From Cadophora sp. MPI-SDFR-AT-0126 (taxonomy: Eukaryota > Ascomycota > Leotiomycetes > Helotiales > Ploettnerulaceae), in the NCBI GenBank assembly GCA_020747065.1, contig JAGMVK010000003.1, forward strand, positions 2,046,001 through 2,110,000: a DNA stretch of 64,000 nucleotides, written 5' to 3'. How positions within the stretch are numbered: position 1 is the first letter of the stretch; the number at the start of each line of letters is the position of its first letter. Below the pieces are notes generated by a model. That model saw nothing but the letters and a program-made list of their open reading frames with translations. It had not been told where the DNA came from and searched no databases. A program made the translations under genes and the position numbers. Shown here piece by piece: positions 10,861-22,714 of the stretch.

Positions 10861-11458
10861 AATGCAAGCTTGCAGAGTCGAGTAAAATGGTATGTCGCTG
10901 CGCTCAATAGGTGCTCGGGATCGGGGATGCTGTCAAAGTCGTCGATGCCTTGGCAAGTGCCGTCAGCACTAATCATGTCGAACGAACCTCGGGGCTGAAC
11001 ACGATAGAACGTCAACGATTGGTCCTATCGTGCAAATCTCGCATTTACTTTATGGCTTCTTGGGGCCTCCAACTTGTCCCGAAAGAGACTTAGACCCCGA
11101 GATCTTACTCTGCGCCCCAAATAAATCAAGCTTAAATCCCCCACTAGGACCCAGAGCCAACGAGATTGTTTCAGCCCCGATGTACGATTACGCATAGTAG
11201 AAGGCAATCATTGCTTAGAGAGTGCTCGGCTTCGGGAGCTGATAGTAGATGCCAACGAATCTTGCTCCAAACACTAAATATCAACCTGCCGCTAAGCACT
11301 TGTATTTTGGTATCTCGCACTCACCACCACCCTATAAAGTCAGCACCTCTCCTTGGGATATTAATTTCTCGCAAGTCTGGCAGAACGTCCGTTGTGTCTT
11401 CGTTTCATTATCTTCAAAGAGACATCCCTTTCAAGGAAAGTACAATTAGCCCTTCGTA
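10861..11458. promoter_or_regulatory. Divergent promoter region, Zn2Cys6 regulator / alpha-beta hydrolase
   Basis: 598 bp between the two ATGs, with a TATA box at 11333-11338 facing the hydrolase. A shared regulatory region is plausible; I saw no convincing CGG-Nx-CCG palindrome by eye. Confidence 0.45.
11333..11338 (+). promoter_or_regulatory. TATA box of the alpha/beta hydrolase gene
   Basis: TATAAA within CCCTATAAAGTC, 121-126 bp upstream of the ATG at 11459. Confidence 0.5.
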
Positions 11459-12276
11459 ATGCCTAAGCCAACGTTTGTCTTCTGCCATGGGGCTTGGCAT
11501 AACCCCAGCTTCTTCGACAAGGTCATCAGCATCCTTGAGCCACTGGGTTATACATGTGTCACTTTCTCTTTCCCGGGAACAGGAAATGTGCCGGCAGTGA
11601 AATCACTTGATGAGGATATTGCCGCGGTCAGGGCAGTAGTCTTGAGGGAAGTTGTTGCCGGATCTGATGTCATTGTTTCTGCTCACAGCTGGGGAGGTGT
11701 TCCTGCCTGCAGCGCTCTTGACGGCTTGAGTAAGACGGAGAGACAGCGTGATGGGAAAGTGGGAGGAGTAGTGAGACTGGCCTTCGTTACGTCGTTCATT
11801 CTTCCTGAAGAAACCAGCATTTCGGATGTCCTGGGTGGGCCGCTACCAATCTGGGTCCCAGATGCTGTAAATATCTATACTTCCATCGTGCCAAGGGCAT
11901 TGCTGACAATGTTTCACAGGACGGCAACCTCAAGTTCCCAGACGAGGTCAACAAGGATGTTTTCTATCACGACCTTCCGTCTGACGAGGCCGATGAGTGG
12001 GTGTCCAAACTGAAAGTTCAATCGCTCGCAACGGTCATGACCAAGACGAAGTCAGCAGCTTGGAAGAAGATTCCAACATCATATCTCATATGCGAGAACG
12101 ACAAACCAATCCCCCTCGAATTGCAGGAGTCGATGATTGCAACAGTCAAGAAGGAAGGTGGAGATATTGTGACCGAACGACTGTTCGTGTCTCATAGCCC
12201 TCACCTGGCAATGCCTGAGAAGGTCGCGGGGTTTCTTAGAAGGGCAGCAGGAGAAAGTTGGAAAGACGATGTATGA
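11459..12276 (+). CDS. Alpha/beta hydrolase (254 aa, 2 exons)
   Basis: Exons 11459-11866 and 11920-12276, joined in phase 0 across a 53-nt intron (GTAAAT ... TTTCACAG). The protein starts with FVFCHGAWHNPSFF, the oxyanion-hole strand of the family. It has a nucleophile elbow SAHSWGG with Ser77, a probable acid Asp197 in ICENDKPIP and a probable catalytic His231 in SHSPHLAMPE. This is the small cytosolic fold seen in plant methyl-ester esterases and many uncharacterised fungal hydrolases (AB_hydrolase_6). The substrate is unknown, but an ester or lactone is likely. It has no signal peptide. It lies between the divergent Zn2Cys6 regulator and an NmrA-like reductase, so the three may form a small catabolic or specialised-metabolism group. 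Confidence 0.88.
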
Positions 12277-13222
12277 TCTCAAGGTTTATACAACATAAAG
12301 ACAAGCAGCATGAATGATAGAGATGATATACATGAAGGATCAAAGAGATGAAAGCACTTCCACAAGCTGCAATTGCTTGATCTGCATGCCTTTGGAAGAT
12401 TCCCAGGTCTTGTGCTTTCGCAGCATCTGTCTTGCAGTTGGAGTGAAACAGATCGAGCTCTTTACATCGTCTACATGCCATCAACAGTGCGGTTTGTACA
12501 ATTGAATACTTATTCAAATAATGTGTGTTGTGTTGACGTTTAATGGTAGACGGAAGGAGAGAAAGAGGAATTGATTTAGCGAGCCATTTGTCAGCCCCAT
12601 GCCTGTGCGGAAAGAAGCGGCGGCGAGATCTCCTGATAATCCTTCTCTTCCTCCGCATCTTCACACCACTACGAAGGGGTATGATGCCATGCTTCCAGTT
12701 TTGCGACCACGCAGTCGATTGCTTCCAGAGCGAAAGACATGGGAAGGATCTGATCTTCCCCAACAGTAACCCACCTGAGTCCCACCTCCAGGAAGCATTC
12801 GGACTCTCATTCTTGCAGAAACGTGTTGGTTTTCCAACAAGATGTAACGACCAGAGTCGAAAACATCTTTAAGGGCTTTCAATCAACGCAGTCACAGTAG
12901 CTACAGAATATAAAGAAGACGTACCTATATGAGCCCAGTGGTATTTTGGCAGGATTCTGAATTTCTCGCAATGAACTTTCAGTTTGCCCCACTGTATCGG
13001 TTGGGCTTGGGATACCAATTCAAAGGTACAAGCATTCTCGCGTGTTCAACATCACCTCATTTTACGGACGAGGGGAAGTTGATCAACCCCATTACCCCGG
13101 ATATGGCTTTCTCGGTAGTATCTGTTGTATCGTAGATATATAAGGTGACCTGATCTGGGATTGCCTCCGTGTTGCAGTCCATACTTTTCAATATTCAACA
13201 ATTTAGCGTATTCAAAACCAAC
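12277..13222. other. Intergenic region upstream of the NmrA-like gene
   Basis: 946 bp. Apart from the TATA box at 13137 and leader sequence I see no gene; the open frames on either strand have no recognisable protein features. Confidence 0.4.
13137..13143 (+). promoter_or_regulatory. TATA box of the NmrA-like gene
   Basis: TATATAA, about 80 bp upstream of the ATG at 13223. Confidence 0.5.
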
Positions 13223-14295
13223 ATGCCTTACGATATTAGCATCAAGAAAGTCGCATTTGCGGGCGTGAGTACTCGCCTCATCAACTCTCTACTTCATCAA
13301 ATAATTTGCGTAGGCTTCCGGAAACTTGGGCGCCGCTATTCTCAAAGAACTTCTTGAATCCAATCTCTTCGAAATCACGGTCTTGACACGCCAGTCCAGC
13401 AGTCACAGCTTTCCTCCTAAAGTCCAAGTTGTCAAGGTCAACTTCGCAGATCTCGAGTCTCTGACGGCTGCTCTGTCAGGTCAAGATGCCCTCGTGTCGG
13501 CCGTAGCGACCCTAGCCATTCCTTACCAAAAGCTTCTGATTGACGCTGCTGTGAAAGCTGGAGTGAAGCGAGTTATTCCTTCTGAGTTCGGATGTGATCT
13601 CAAAAACCCACGTACAAGAACGCTTCCTATCTATGCAGCTAAGGTCGAGATAGAGGAGTACCTCGACGCATTGGCTGTAAAGAGTGCCCTCAGTTACACT
13701 CTGGTATACAATGGTCCATTTCTTGACTGGGGCTTGAAGAATGGATTATACCTCAATTTCAAGGAGCGAAAGGCAGATATCTACGACGGTGGAGATCAAC
13801 TTTTCAGTACTAGCCGTTTGTCCACAGTCGGTAAAGCAGTGAGGCGAATTCTCACGCACCCCCGAGAGACCGCTGATCGGGCTATTCGTGTCAAGGATAT
13901 CGATGTGTCCCAAAACCAGCTGCTCAAGCTCGCTCAAGCTTTGACGCCTGGAGAGGAATGGGACATAAAGCAATTGGATACTGCAACTTTGGAGAAGGAG
14001 TCACTGGCCCAGGTCCAGAAGAACGAAGTTGGTCCATTGACGATGCTGGGTTTCTTGAAACGGGCGATCTTTGCATCGGAGTATGGCAACAGATTTGAGA
14101 ATGTGCACAATAGGTCAGTTACTTCCTCTATGAAATGGTTGTATCTGGTCTGTAGTTTCTGTCGTCTACATGTTACAATTCGTGAATTATTGATAGCACC
14201 TCATACTGACCAAATCTTGTAGTGTATTGGGGATCACTGGTATGACTAAAGAAGATGTGGAAGAACTTGTGGCAAGCATTTTCGGCAGAAATTAG
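13223..14295 (+). CDS. NmrA-like / isoflavone reductase-type NAD(P)-binding protein (304 aa, 3 exons)
   Basis: Exons 13223-13264, 13314-14113 and 14223-14295; 915 nt in frame. The splice sites are GTGAGT/TAG (49 nt) and GTCAGT/TAG (109 nt). The N-terminus has the Rossmann motif GASGNLG (residues 14-20) after a short beta strand split by intron 1. The middle contains GVKRVIPSEFGCD, the hallmark of the isoflavone-reductase/phenylcoumaran-reductase branch of atypical SDRs (NmrA family). The catalytic Lys-type segment around YAAKVEIEEYL follows. Members reduce aromatic or specialised metabolites with NADPH, or sense the NADP redox state. Which applies cannot be told here. It is cytosolic and lacks a signal peptide. 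Confidence 0.88.
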
Positions 14296-14666
14296 GAGGG
14301 TTCACTGCTGGCTTCCTTTTCGAGTCGAAACTTTTCTTTCATTTGTCGCTTCTAAATTTAACCACTTTGAGTTCAATATTGTTTTTCATGTACTATCACA
14401 TTTTGAGTGAGGTGGAATGATCCTCTTTTGTTTGTCAAGTGCCATCATCAAATCGCATCTTTAGTCATTGCTTTTTCCACAAGACGGAACAAAGAGTGCA
14501 GTCTTACGTCCGCTTTGATTCAAAAATAAACTGTGTTATTCCTTTGTCGTTTCTCGCTTGCGGCTTCACAAACGATTCTCGGCATGGAACTCCGAGTCTT
14601 CTATCCAAGACTTCCCTCCTCCTGAATGTATCGTCAATTCAAAAAGGAAATTTGAATCCAGTTACA
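14296..14666. other. Intergenic region before the disordered protein
   Basis: 371 bp, T-rich, with no recognised element. The downstream frame is open back to about 14439 but contains no earlier ATG, so this is taken as leader. Confidence 0.4.
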
Positions 14667-16427
14667 ATGCAATCTCGACCATTCTCATTTCAACCAAACG
14701 ATTCGACTGATTTGTTGTCACGACGCGACATGGAAGTCTGTGTTTCTCCAAATTCAAGCCTCGTCCCATCTCGTTTTGCAGACAACTATGAAGGCAGAGA
14801 CTCGCCACATGTTCCAAATAGAAATCCACGAAAAAGTCATATATGGATTGAGGCCAATGAGTCCCGAGAGAAGGTACATCAAGAAAGTTCTGTCCCTGTG
14901 CCGCACACAATTCGCGATTCCCATGGGCAACGAACACCATCGCCACGATCAACCACTTTCCAACTACCACCCACGCCACGCTCTTTTGATTTTGGAGACC
15001 AGTCATCATCATCAAAAAGAACGACGCCAATGACCAAGTCTTCCCAAAAGATCCTTCAGCTAACAGGTTTTGACCCAAGATTCGTGCGGACCCTCCCGGT
15101 ACAGCACCAACAGTTATCACCGACCAAGAAAGCTCGTCCACTTCTCCCAGAGATGCCTGTAAGAAGGATATCATCACACAGCTTAGGAATTCTCTATAGC
15201 CAAGCAGAACTTGGCTTCCGGTATGAACAAGCAGGATCCCCGAAGAACTCGAGCACATCAATCACGCAGACTTTGCATTTAGACGGGGAGCTCCTGACTT
15301 CATCCATTCACAATATTTCAGAACATATCTCGAAAGGCTCAAACATTTCAAGACCAAACACGAAGGCCAATACGAGTATTGAAAATACAGTGCAACCATC
15401 ACTGCCACCACAGACGGCATCAGAAACAAAAGCTCAAGCTCAGCGGCTTTCAGAAGATGAGCCCTTACCACTTCCTAGCTTCCCCACGAGCGTGCACTCT
15501 CGCGACTCGAATGAAATAACTACTCTCCCGGAGATTCTCGCTCAAGAACGACTTCGCTACGATGAAGAATCCGAAAATGACGCCTTAAGTGCCTACAAAA
15601 CCTCTATCCCAATAATTCCAACCATCGTCCCTTCGCCACAGTCCATGACATCTAAGACACCCAACCGCAAAGCTAAAGAGAGAATAAAACCCAAACACAT
15701 AACAGTTATGAAAGAGAAGACACCGTCCCTCTTCCGTACAGCACGAGACTCACTAGAATGGGGCATTCACGACCCAAGCACATCAAGCTCCCCCAGCAAA
15801 AGCAAGCACACAACCACACCCGTGAGTCCCATGTTCACCATGGAAAGCGACCACCTCACACTCTCTCCTCCTCTCGGATCTCCTCTCCCCGAAATGCCCA
15901 AATTGGGAAGCAGAAGAAAGAGGTTCGGAGCAGGGGCGAAGCATCCGCTGAAAAGTCCGTTTCCGTTTCACGCCCGAGGTGGCGCTATTGTCGAGAGAGA
16001 TGAAGAGGCTGATTCTATGCCATCGCCGTCTACGTCGCGGACGTTCAAGCGCAGCTTTTCGTCCACGTTTAAACATCTATCTCCTACTGCGCCGTCAAGC
16101 AAGAGTCGGCCGGGTCCGCCGAGTAGCAAGAAGTACATTATTTCGAATGCAGCGAGGAGAGCTGATGGCCCGGCTACGCCTATGCCTCCCAAACATGGCT
16201 TCATGGAGGGTGTGATGAGGGGGAAGGAGGTGCTTGAGAAAGTGGGGAAAAGTGTTGTTGGGACCAGTAAGGAGGAAAAGAGGAGAGAGAGCTTGAAGAA
16301 GAGGATTGTTGTGGTGGGGGTTACGGATCAGAGCCCTGGTAAGTCCCGTGCTTGAGGGTGAGGGTGGATGAGAGGGAAATATGCTGACTGGGTTTTTCTA
16401 GATGGTCGGGTGGCGGAGTGGCTTTGA
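14667..16427 (+). CDS. Uncharacterised Ser/Pro-rich disordered protein (565 aa, 2 exons)
   Basis: Not recognised. Exons 14667-16338 and 16402-16427, joined by GTAAGT ... TTCTAG (63 nt), which leaves a 26-nt last exon encoding DGRVAEWL. The protein is almost entirely low-complexity Ser/Pro/Thr with many TP/SP sites and basic patches, as in phosphoregulated scaffold or cell-polarity proteins of filamentous fungi. Near the C-terminus is a basic, probably helical segment (around GVMRGKEVLEKVGKS, KEEKRRESLKKRI) followed by VVVGVTD. The last 40 residues are the most ordered-looking part. No membrane segment or signal peptide. The start is the first in-frame ATG (MQSRPFSF). No function is proposed. 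Confidence 0.7.
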
Positions 16428-16429
16428 TA

Positions 16430-16465
16430 TGAAATAGGAAAGTCCCTTGAAATAGGAAAGTCCCT
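16430..16465. repeat. Perfect 18-bp tandem duplication
   Basis: Two exact adjacent copies of TGAAATAGGAAAGTCCCT (16430-16447 and 16448-16465), starting 3 bp after the stop codon of the preceding gene, in its 3' UTR. Confidence 0.9.
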
Positions 16466-16630
16466 GTTTATAGAGAATGTTGCGAAAAGTTCGAGGTCAT
16501 GGGATGGACACTTCACAGTAGACCTGAACGTTTTGATTGCCACATACACGAACATCTCCCACCAACCGAACTTTCGGTCTAATATGTGCTCTCTCTGTGT
16601 CTCGTATTTGTTCTACCCAAGTCCTCAGTC

Positions 16631-18166
16631 CTAGAAGCTTCCAACCCAAGGATTATAATTCGAACACCCATTCGCCAAGGTCGTCGACGCCGTAATATCC
16701 TTTCCAATTCCACTTCCCGTCGTAGTCCCATCCCTCACAACACTGAACTTCGGCGCACCAGTCTGTCCATTGAACGGCTGACTCCAATGATTGATCCCAG
16801 CATTACCACTGTAAGTCGTAACAGGGTTATTGCCAATCTGGACATGAACCTCCGCTGGTGAGGTAAGCAGTGCGCTGAAGAATATACCGTCTTCAACTAC
16901 ATCGTTAGGAGAAAGCTCTTGCTGGCCTTGATCGGCATTGTTTCCAACTACACCACAAGTGCTTCCAGCTGCAGCAGGGTGCGTTCGATACCAGTACTGC
17001 ATCTGGTCACGGGTGATGTCGAATGGGTCGCCCTTGTACGTGGCAATGTAGTAAGGCAGGAAATCAAGCCAGCTCTCATGAGATTGGCCATCGACATACA
17101 CTTCAGCGCCTGAAGCGATCTCGCTACCGAATCGAACGGGCCCGACATACATGGACTCGCCGAAATCGTTCCAAGTGACGATTCTATTTGTTTGTCGTTA
17201 GCGAGCTTCAAGATTTGGCCAGGAGAACAGCGACGTACTGCACGAATTCAGGATTGACTTGAAGGGTTTGGGCCCAGCGGTCTGCCCATAGATCGTCGCC
17301 TCTCCAGACCCACTTCTTTCCGCCGTTTGTGGAGTGGAAGAACCACGGTGACACACCCATCATGTAACTTTTGCCCTGTATTGCTCCTTTCCAGGCAAAA
17401 TCACTATCTGTGGTCTTGTTGCTGGCTCCATTCGGCCACAGTTCCCAGCTGAAGGCTCCTTGCACACTATCTAAGTGCGATGCGAAGTTTTGAGGTCCTA
17501 GACTGGACCAGTCAGGTACGAAATAGATTGCTCCTACTGCGGATCGAATTGGTCCACCTTCTGCCCACTGGCTGACTGAAGAAGTTAAGTCAGTAATTAT
17601 GCTTTCAAAGCTAGTTCCAATTTTGAACAGTAGTAAGGTAGCAACATACTGTCATCGACACCCTCAAAGGTTGACACAAATGGAGCGTTATTGTAGTGAA
17701 AATAAGCTGGGCTGTTCTTGTACTGGTTCAGATATGATACGACCGAGTTGGATCCAGTCGAGGGCCATCTCTATTCGAGTATCAGCTTGGCCTCAACTTT
17801 ATCCATCATTTGTGATATTGTTATCTCATAGGACTGTAGCTCATCAGGCACACTTTTAGGAACTGTACTGACCTGTCCACCTCCCAAATAATCAAAAGCA
17901 AAGAATAGTTTAAAGCCACTGCCAGCAGCCTCAGCAGCCGCAAACGCATTCGCCACTTGACCAGGGATATTTCCATCCGGGTAAGCGATATTCAAAACAA
18001 AGGCATCGATGCCAGTATTCCTCGCTAGCTGGATGTCCTGTGCCCAGGTGTCTTGTGAGTGTGCAGCTGTGTTACCAACCACGACATGCGCGAAGACTGC
18101 TTTTTGGGCTGACACGGCTTGTGACAGGACCCCTAGGGTAGCGGAGAGTTTGAGGAGGAATCTCAT
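16631..18166 (-). CDS. GH71 alpha-1,3-glucanase (mutanase), secreted, 434 aa, 4 exons
   Basis: Hydrolyses alpha-1,3-glucan, a fungal wall polysaccharide. Exons by inference: 18166-17873, 17770-17650, 17575-17239, 17183-16631 (1305 nt in frame). It begins with a clear signal peptide (MRFLLKLSATLGVLSQAVSA), followed by KAVFAHVVVGNT, the standard GH71 start. Further family marks are DIQLARNTGIDAFVLNIA, LFFAFDYLGGG, APFVSTFEG, WRGDDLWADRW and IVTWNDFGES. The C-terminal third is beta-rich. It is a stand-alone catalytic module: no CBM24 and no Ser/Thr linker follow. Possible roles are wall remodelling, autolysis or attack on other fungi. A TATA box lies about 70 bp upstream. Confidence 0.93.
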
Positions 18167-19322
18167 GATGGATGGTGTTGAAAGTGAGGTTGGAGTGAAG
18201 TGTGTGAAATATCGTTTGGGGGGAAAAGGACTTCTTATATCCTTGGAGTAGAAGAGACTTCTCTAAGTGCTGGGGCTGCTGGTGACCAGAAGCAAGTGTA
18301 GTGACACTCACTGTTCTGGAAACACAAGGCTTGGAAAACATGTACAACCCGAAATGGAAAATGAGGAATGAGATCCTTGACCTCCCTCGCAATTCAGCCA
18401 TCTTCATGAGGAAATTTCGACCCCAACGCCAAATTGCCCTAACAAGAAGCGCCGAACGATTACATACAACCTTCCCCTCAGACCGGCTGAATGCGATGAT
18501 CTTCAAGAAAAAATCAAATCAAGCTAAAGCGTAAAGTAATTGCAGACCATTAGCAAGAGAAGCGCCGGATAGAGGTTGCGCGGGGCCGGCTAGGCCCGTA
18601 GTGCATGCGTTTGTCAGGAACCCGCAGGGGAAGATCTACGGCTCAGCCTTCAAATCTGCAGCTTTTTGTAAACGATGTTGTACAAACACATGGCCAACTC
18701 AGCCCCCCTCAAGCTTCTATTCGACCTACCATTTGTCGGTGCGTCCAAAGAGTATTCTTCACTTCAGCAAGATACTCAGTGGGGAAGGTGATGTCCCTCG
18801 TCGTGACGTTCCACTGCTTGCTCCCAGGTCCGGTCCGTTCCTAATTTAGATTTTCCGACATGTCTAATGAGGGATACAGCTTTGACTTTCTGAAGCTAGA
18901 GTAGTAGCTGAGTGATGAATGATGACTTTGCAGCTTTTCGATATATGTCGGGGCAACAAATGTGACTTCGTTGTCCCATGGAAGTAAATCACAGATCATG
19001 GCAGCTAGATCAGAGGAGAGTTGTCGCAGAAATAGGATCAAAAATAAGCTTCTCGGGAGGCATCCGCACACGTTTTCAGCGGGTAGGGTAGACTTTACAG
19101 GGTGTGCCCAGCCAGCATGGGGCTTTACGAAGCCGGGCGGAGTAAGGTGGTCCGACATGGATCTTGAAAGACTGCTTGCCGAATGTAGTACTGATAAGGA
19201 ACGGTCACATCAAGTACCTGACTGAGCGAACAAACATTAATGCAACCCAAACCATGTCTTCATCCTAGTTTTACGTCATAATGCCATAATACGAAGCATG
19301 CTTTCTCAACCCTTCTCGACAT
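18167..19322. other. Intergenic region GH71 / GH38
   Basis: 1156 bp between the GH71 5' end and the mannosidase 3' end. Apart from the TATA box I see nothing: open frames are short and mixed in composition. Confidence 0.4.
18234..18240 (-). promoter_or_regulatory. TATA box of the GH71 gene
   Basis: ATATAAG on the minus strand, about 70 bp upstream of the ATG at 18166. Confidence 0.5.
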
Positions 19323-22300
19323 CTACAATTGCAATCTGAAGGTTGCAACCTCGAATGGCCGAAGTGTAATGTCAATCTTACCCTTCTCAACCTTGAATTC
19401 TTCCTCATCATCTTCCAAGATGTTGGTTTTCCAAACCTTCTTCACGTCCAAAGATGTCTCGATCGTCCCCTTGCTCGTTCCTCCCAAGCTATCATAAATA
19501 CGCAAAATCACACTCCTCCCCTTACGCTTTGCCAGTTCCCCTCTGCTAACATCTTCGTCGTCTTCGCCTCTCTTTACACAGTCTAGAATTAGGGATGGGT
19601 TCCCTGTGAGCTTGATGGGACTGCTGAATGCTGAAGCTTCAAGAGTCTTGGAAGATTGAGCAAGTTTCAGTGGGTTGTTGAAATTGTACGCGGTGCGGAC
19701 AGTGGTCGAGCCAAGATCACCTTGATGAGGGAGAATAGCCCAGCGGATGTGATGACGGCCCATATCGGCATGTGCATCTGGTGCTTTGGGGGCACGGAGG
19801 AGTGAAAGCCGCATCAAGTTACCGCAGGTCGCAAAACCATATTTACTGTCGTTCAAAATAGACACACCATAGCCGTGCTCAGAAAGATCTGCATACTTGT
19901 GGCAGCAGACCTCAAATTTGGCCATATCCCAGCTACATATGGTCAGCAACACTTCCCTATCTGGTATTCAGTAGACTTACGTAGTGTTGTAATGAGTTGG
20001 TCGTCGCACAATACCATATTGAGTCTCGTATGAAGCCTCGGTATTTCTGACATCCACCGGAAATTCAACCTTCAAGAACTTCATATCCTCTCGCCACTCT
20101 ACCTCGCTGTGCATCTCGACATATGATTGCTGGCCCTTGAAAGCAGCGGACAGGGTGATATAGGTTTTTACCCAACTCTTGTCGCTGATCTTGGTCTCAG
20201 TCATAACACTGACTTGGTGAGCATCTTGCTGAACTATCTTGGTAATACCAGATGTCAATTCCTTGCGGGAGTCCAAGTGGTAAACTTCGACATCCCAGGC
20301 TTGCCAATAGAGTGGCTTATCATCGAAGATAACCAGTTGGTTGCCTTTCTTTCCCTTTGCAATCACTTCTCGCTCGGCTTTGCGATCGTACAGCGATGTG
20401 ATGCATCCACCATCAACCTGTACTCGAAGCTGGTCGTTTTGCAAGACAAAGACGCCACTCTTGATCTCTTCTACAGATACCTCTGGAATTTCAGAAATCT
20501 TGAATGTCTTGATGTTCAACAATTGTCCATCACCACATGCAACACCGGCCTTACCATCACCGATCGAGATGACTTCTCGGCGATGCCATGGCATGGTGTT
20601 CAGGGCAACTAGGTTCTCAGTGGACTTAACCTTTTCGACGCCTTGAACGCCGAGAAGTTCTTCCAACTCATTCAGAATCTTCTCGCCCGTCTCAAAGACT
20701 TTCGCGTAGAGCTTAATTCATGTTAGCATCTGCCTCAGTCCAGCGTCTGGGCTAAAACTTACCTCATCACTGTCATCATAACACATTTCGATAGAACTGC
20801 CAGGAAGACAATCATGGAACTGACACAATAAAACAGCTTCCCACATATCATCGATATCTTCCTTGGGATATTTGTATCCCGATTTGATACTTGCAAGAGT
20901 CGCCAGTAACTCGACGTTGCGGAGCATGATCTCCGACTTGCGGTTGTTACGCTTGTTGTTCGCTTGGGTAGTGTAGGTACCTCGATGCAATTCAAAGTAC
21001 AGCTCACCATACCAAGTCACAAAATCCAAACCACCTTCGACCTTCTTCTCAAGACGGTCGAAGAAGTCTTCAACAGAGTCACCCATGTGGACTCTGGGCA
21101 GCATTCCAACAGTGTCACTCATTCCTCGACATCTTCGGAGCTTCTCCAAATGCTGCCAGGTTGGTCCACCGCCTCCATCACCCTTACCGAAGACAAGGAG
21201 TGAAGTCTCGTCCTGGTCCATAGATTTGTGTTGAGTTGCAGATCTCTTCACGTCTCCAAAGTTTGCCTCAGCTGTGTAAGTCTCGGATGGAGCCATGTGG
21301 CAGATGACCTGACTGCCGTCAAGAGATACCCAGTTGAAGGTTGTATGAGGAAACTTGTTGATGTTATTCCAGCTTAATTTTTGGGTGAAGAACCGAGTCA
21401 TGCCAGCTAGCCTGCATAATTGCGGAAGCTGACTGGAGTATCCAAAGGTATCAGGAAGCCAAAAGGTACGGCATCTCTCTCCAAAGTTGCTTTCAAAGAA
21501 TCTCTGGCCGTAAACAAATTGGCGGACAAGTGATTCACCACTCGGCATGTTAGTATCGTGCTCGACCCAACTTCCCCCAACGGGTTGAAAGCGGCCCTTC
21601 TTGACCTTCTCCTTGACACGGTCAAACACATAAGGATAGTACTGCTTGAGCCACTTGTACTGTTGGGCTTGCGAGACAGTGAACCTATGTTCCGGATAGC
21701 GGTCCATCAAGTCACATTGGTTTGACCATGATCTGGCAACCTTTCTCTTAGTCTCCGCCCACGGCCAAAGCCAGCAAGTATCGATATGGCAGTGACCAAT
21801 ACCGTAAACAATTGGTTGAGTTCCAGTATCGTATACCTTGGATGAACTGACGTTTTTGCCGAGGTACTCTTGTGCAATTTTGCGGCCCTTAATGATAGAG
21901 TCCTGGTTGCCTAGTTCAAAGGCTTCGATGATAGCGTTAGCCACCTTCAGAGCTTTATGTTGCTCCCATGAGTCGGATGGAAATTCTCTAGCAGCATCTC
22001 CAATGATCCAGACATCAATCCACAATTGTCGAGCCTCACTGTTGACAGCCACAATGTCCGCTTTACTGAGTTGGAAGTATTTGTTTGGATCTGGAGGTTG
22101 AATGGAGTCTCCCCCGGGAGCATTTCCAAACATGCCATTGCAGGCCATTTCGATGTAGATTGTATGCTCCTTTCCATCCCTGAACTTGTCTGGGAGAACC
22201 CATTCTATTCGTTCTCCACCTCCGGTCAATCCTTGGAGTGGTTTGCCGTCCTCCGTCCATACCATGCCCTCATTGTTTGCATCCCAGTGGAGTTCGAGTA

Positions 22301-22714
22301 GCTCTTTCTTGCAAAGCTCAGATGGCACAGTAAGCTGCACCTTGAACCAATGCGTTGACCAAGAAGGACCGAACCATTCACCAACTGATGTTTTCTTGAA
22401 TGTGTGGCTGGTAGCATCTTTGAACGTCGGTCGAGTGAGGTCGGGAGCATCCCAGACGGAGAGTTTGACATGCGGCGTTCCGGACGCGACACCCTCATCC
22501 ATCATTCTGCATTTGGCAATTAGTTGCTGGCATCATGTTCTGTACGACGGATAGTGGCATACGCTCTCAGATTCTTGCCCTCATACTGGCCCCCACCATA
22601 GAACTGAGCAATACGATCCTTGTAGATGTTTGGAATCCATTGTCCGACTGGATGGTCTGAGAGCTTCGGATAGGTGCTCTTGGGCTTCGCAGTCTCGATG
22701 GTCTCTCCACCCAT
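19323..22714 (-). CDS. AMS1: GH38 alpha-mannosidase, vacuolar/cytosolic Ams1 type (1078 aa, 4 exons)
   Basis: Removes alpha-mannose from free oligomannosides; in yeast Ams1 is made in the cytosol and carried to the vacuole by the Cvt/autophagy route. Exons by inference: 22714-22563, 22506-20763, 20711-19981, 19932-19323, 3237 nt in frame. Length (1078) matches yeast Ams1 (about 1083). GH38 motifs: zinc-binding HIDTCWLWPW (His291, Asp293), the nucleophile Asp403 in FWLPDTFGYSSQLPQ, and the late [23 protein letters not shown] region split by intron 3. There is no signal peptide, in agreement with the Cvt pathway. The first junction uses GTATGC/GCAG with a CTAAT branch site and restores NLRAMMDEG. 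Confidence 0.93.

Noticed and set aside
12236..12763. 175-codon minus-strand frame overlapping the hydrolase 3' end
   Set aside because: No domain, overlaps the 3' end of a solid gene, and its composition is patchy; judged chance.
14662..15261. 199-codon frame opposite the disordered protein
   Set aside because: An antisense shadow of a low-complexity coding region; composition mirrors the sense codons and no splice or start context supports it.
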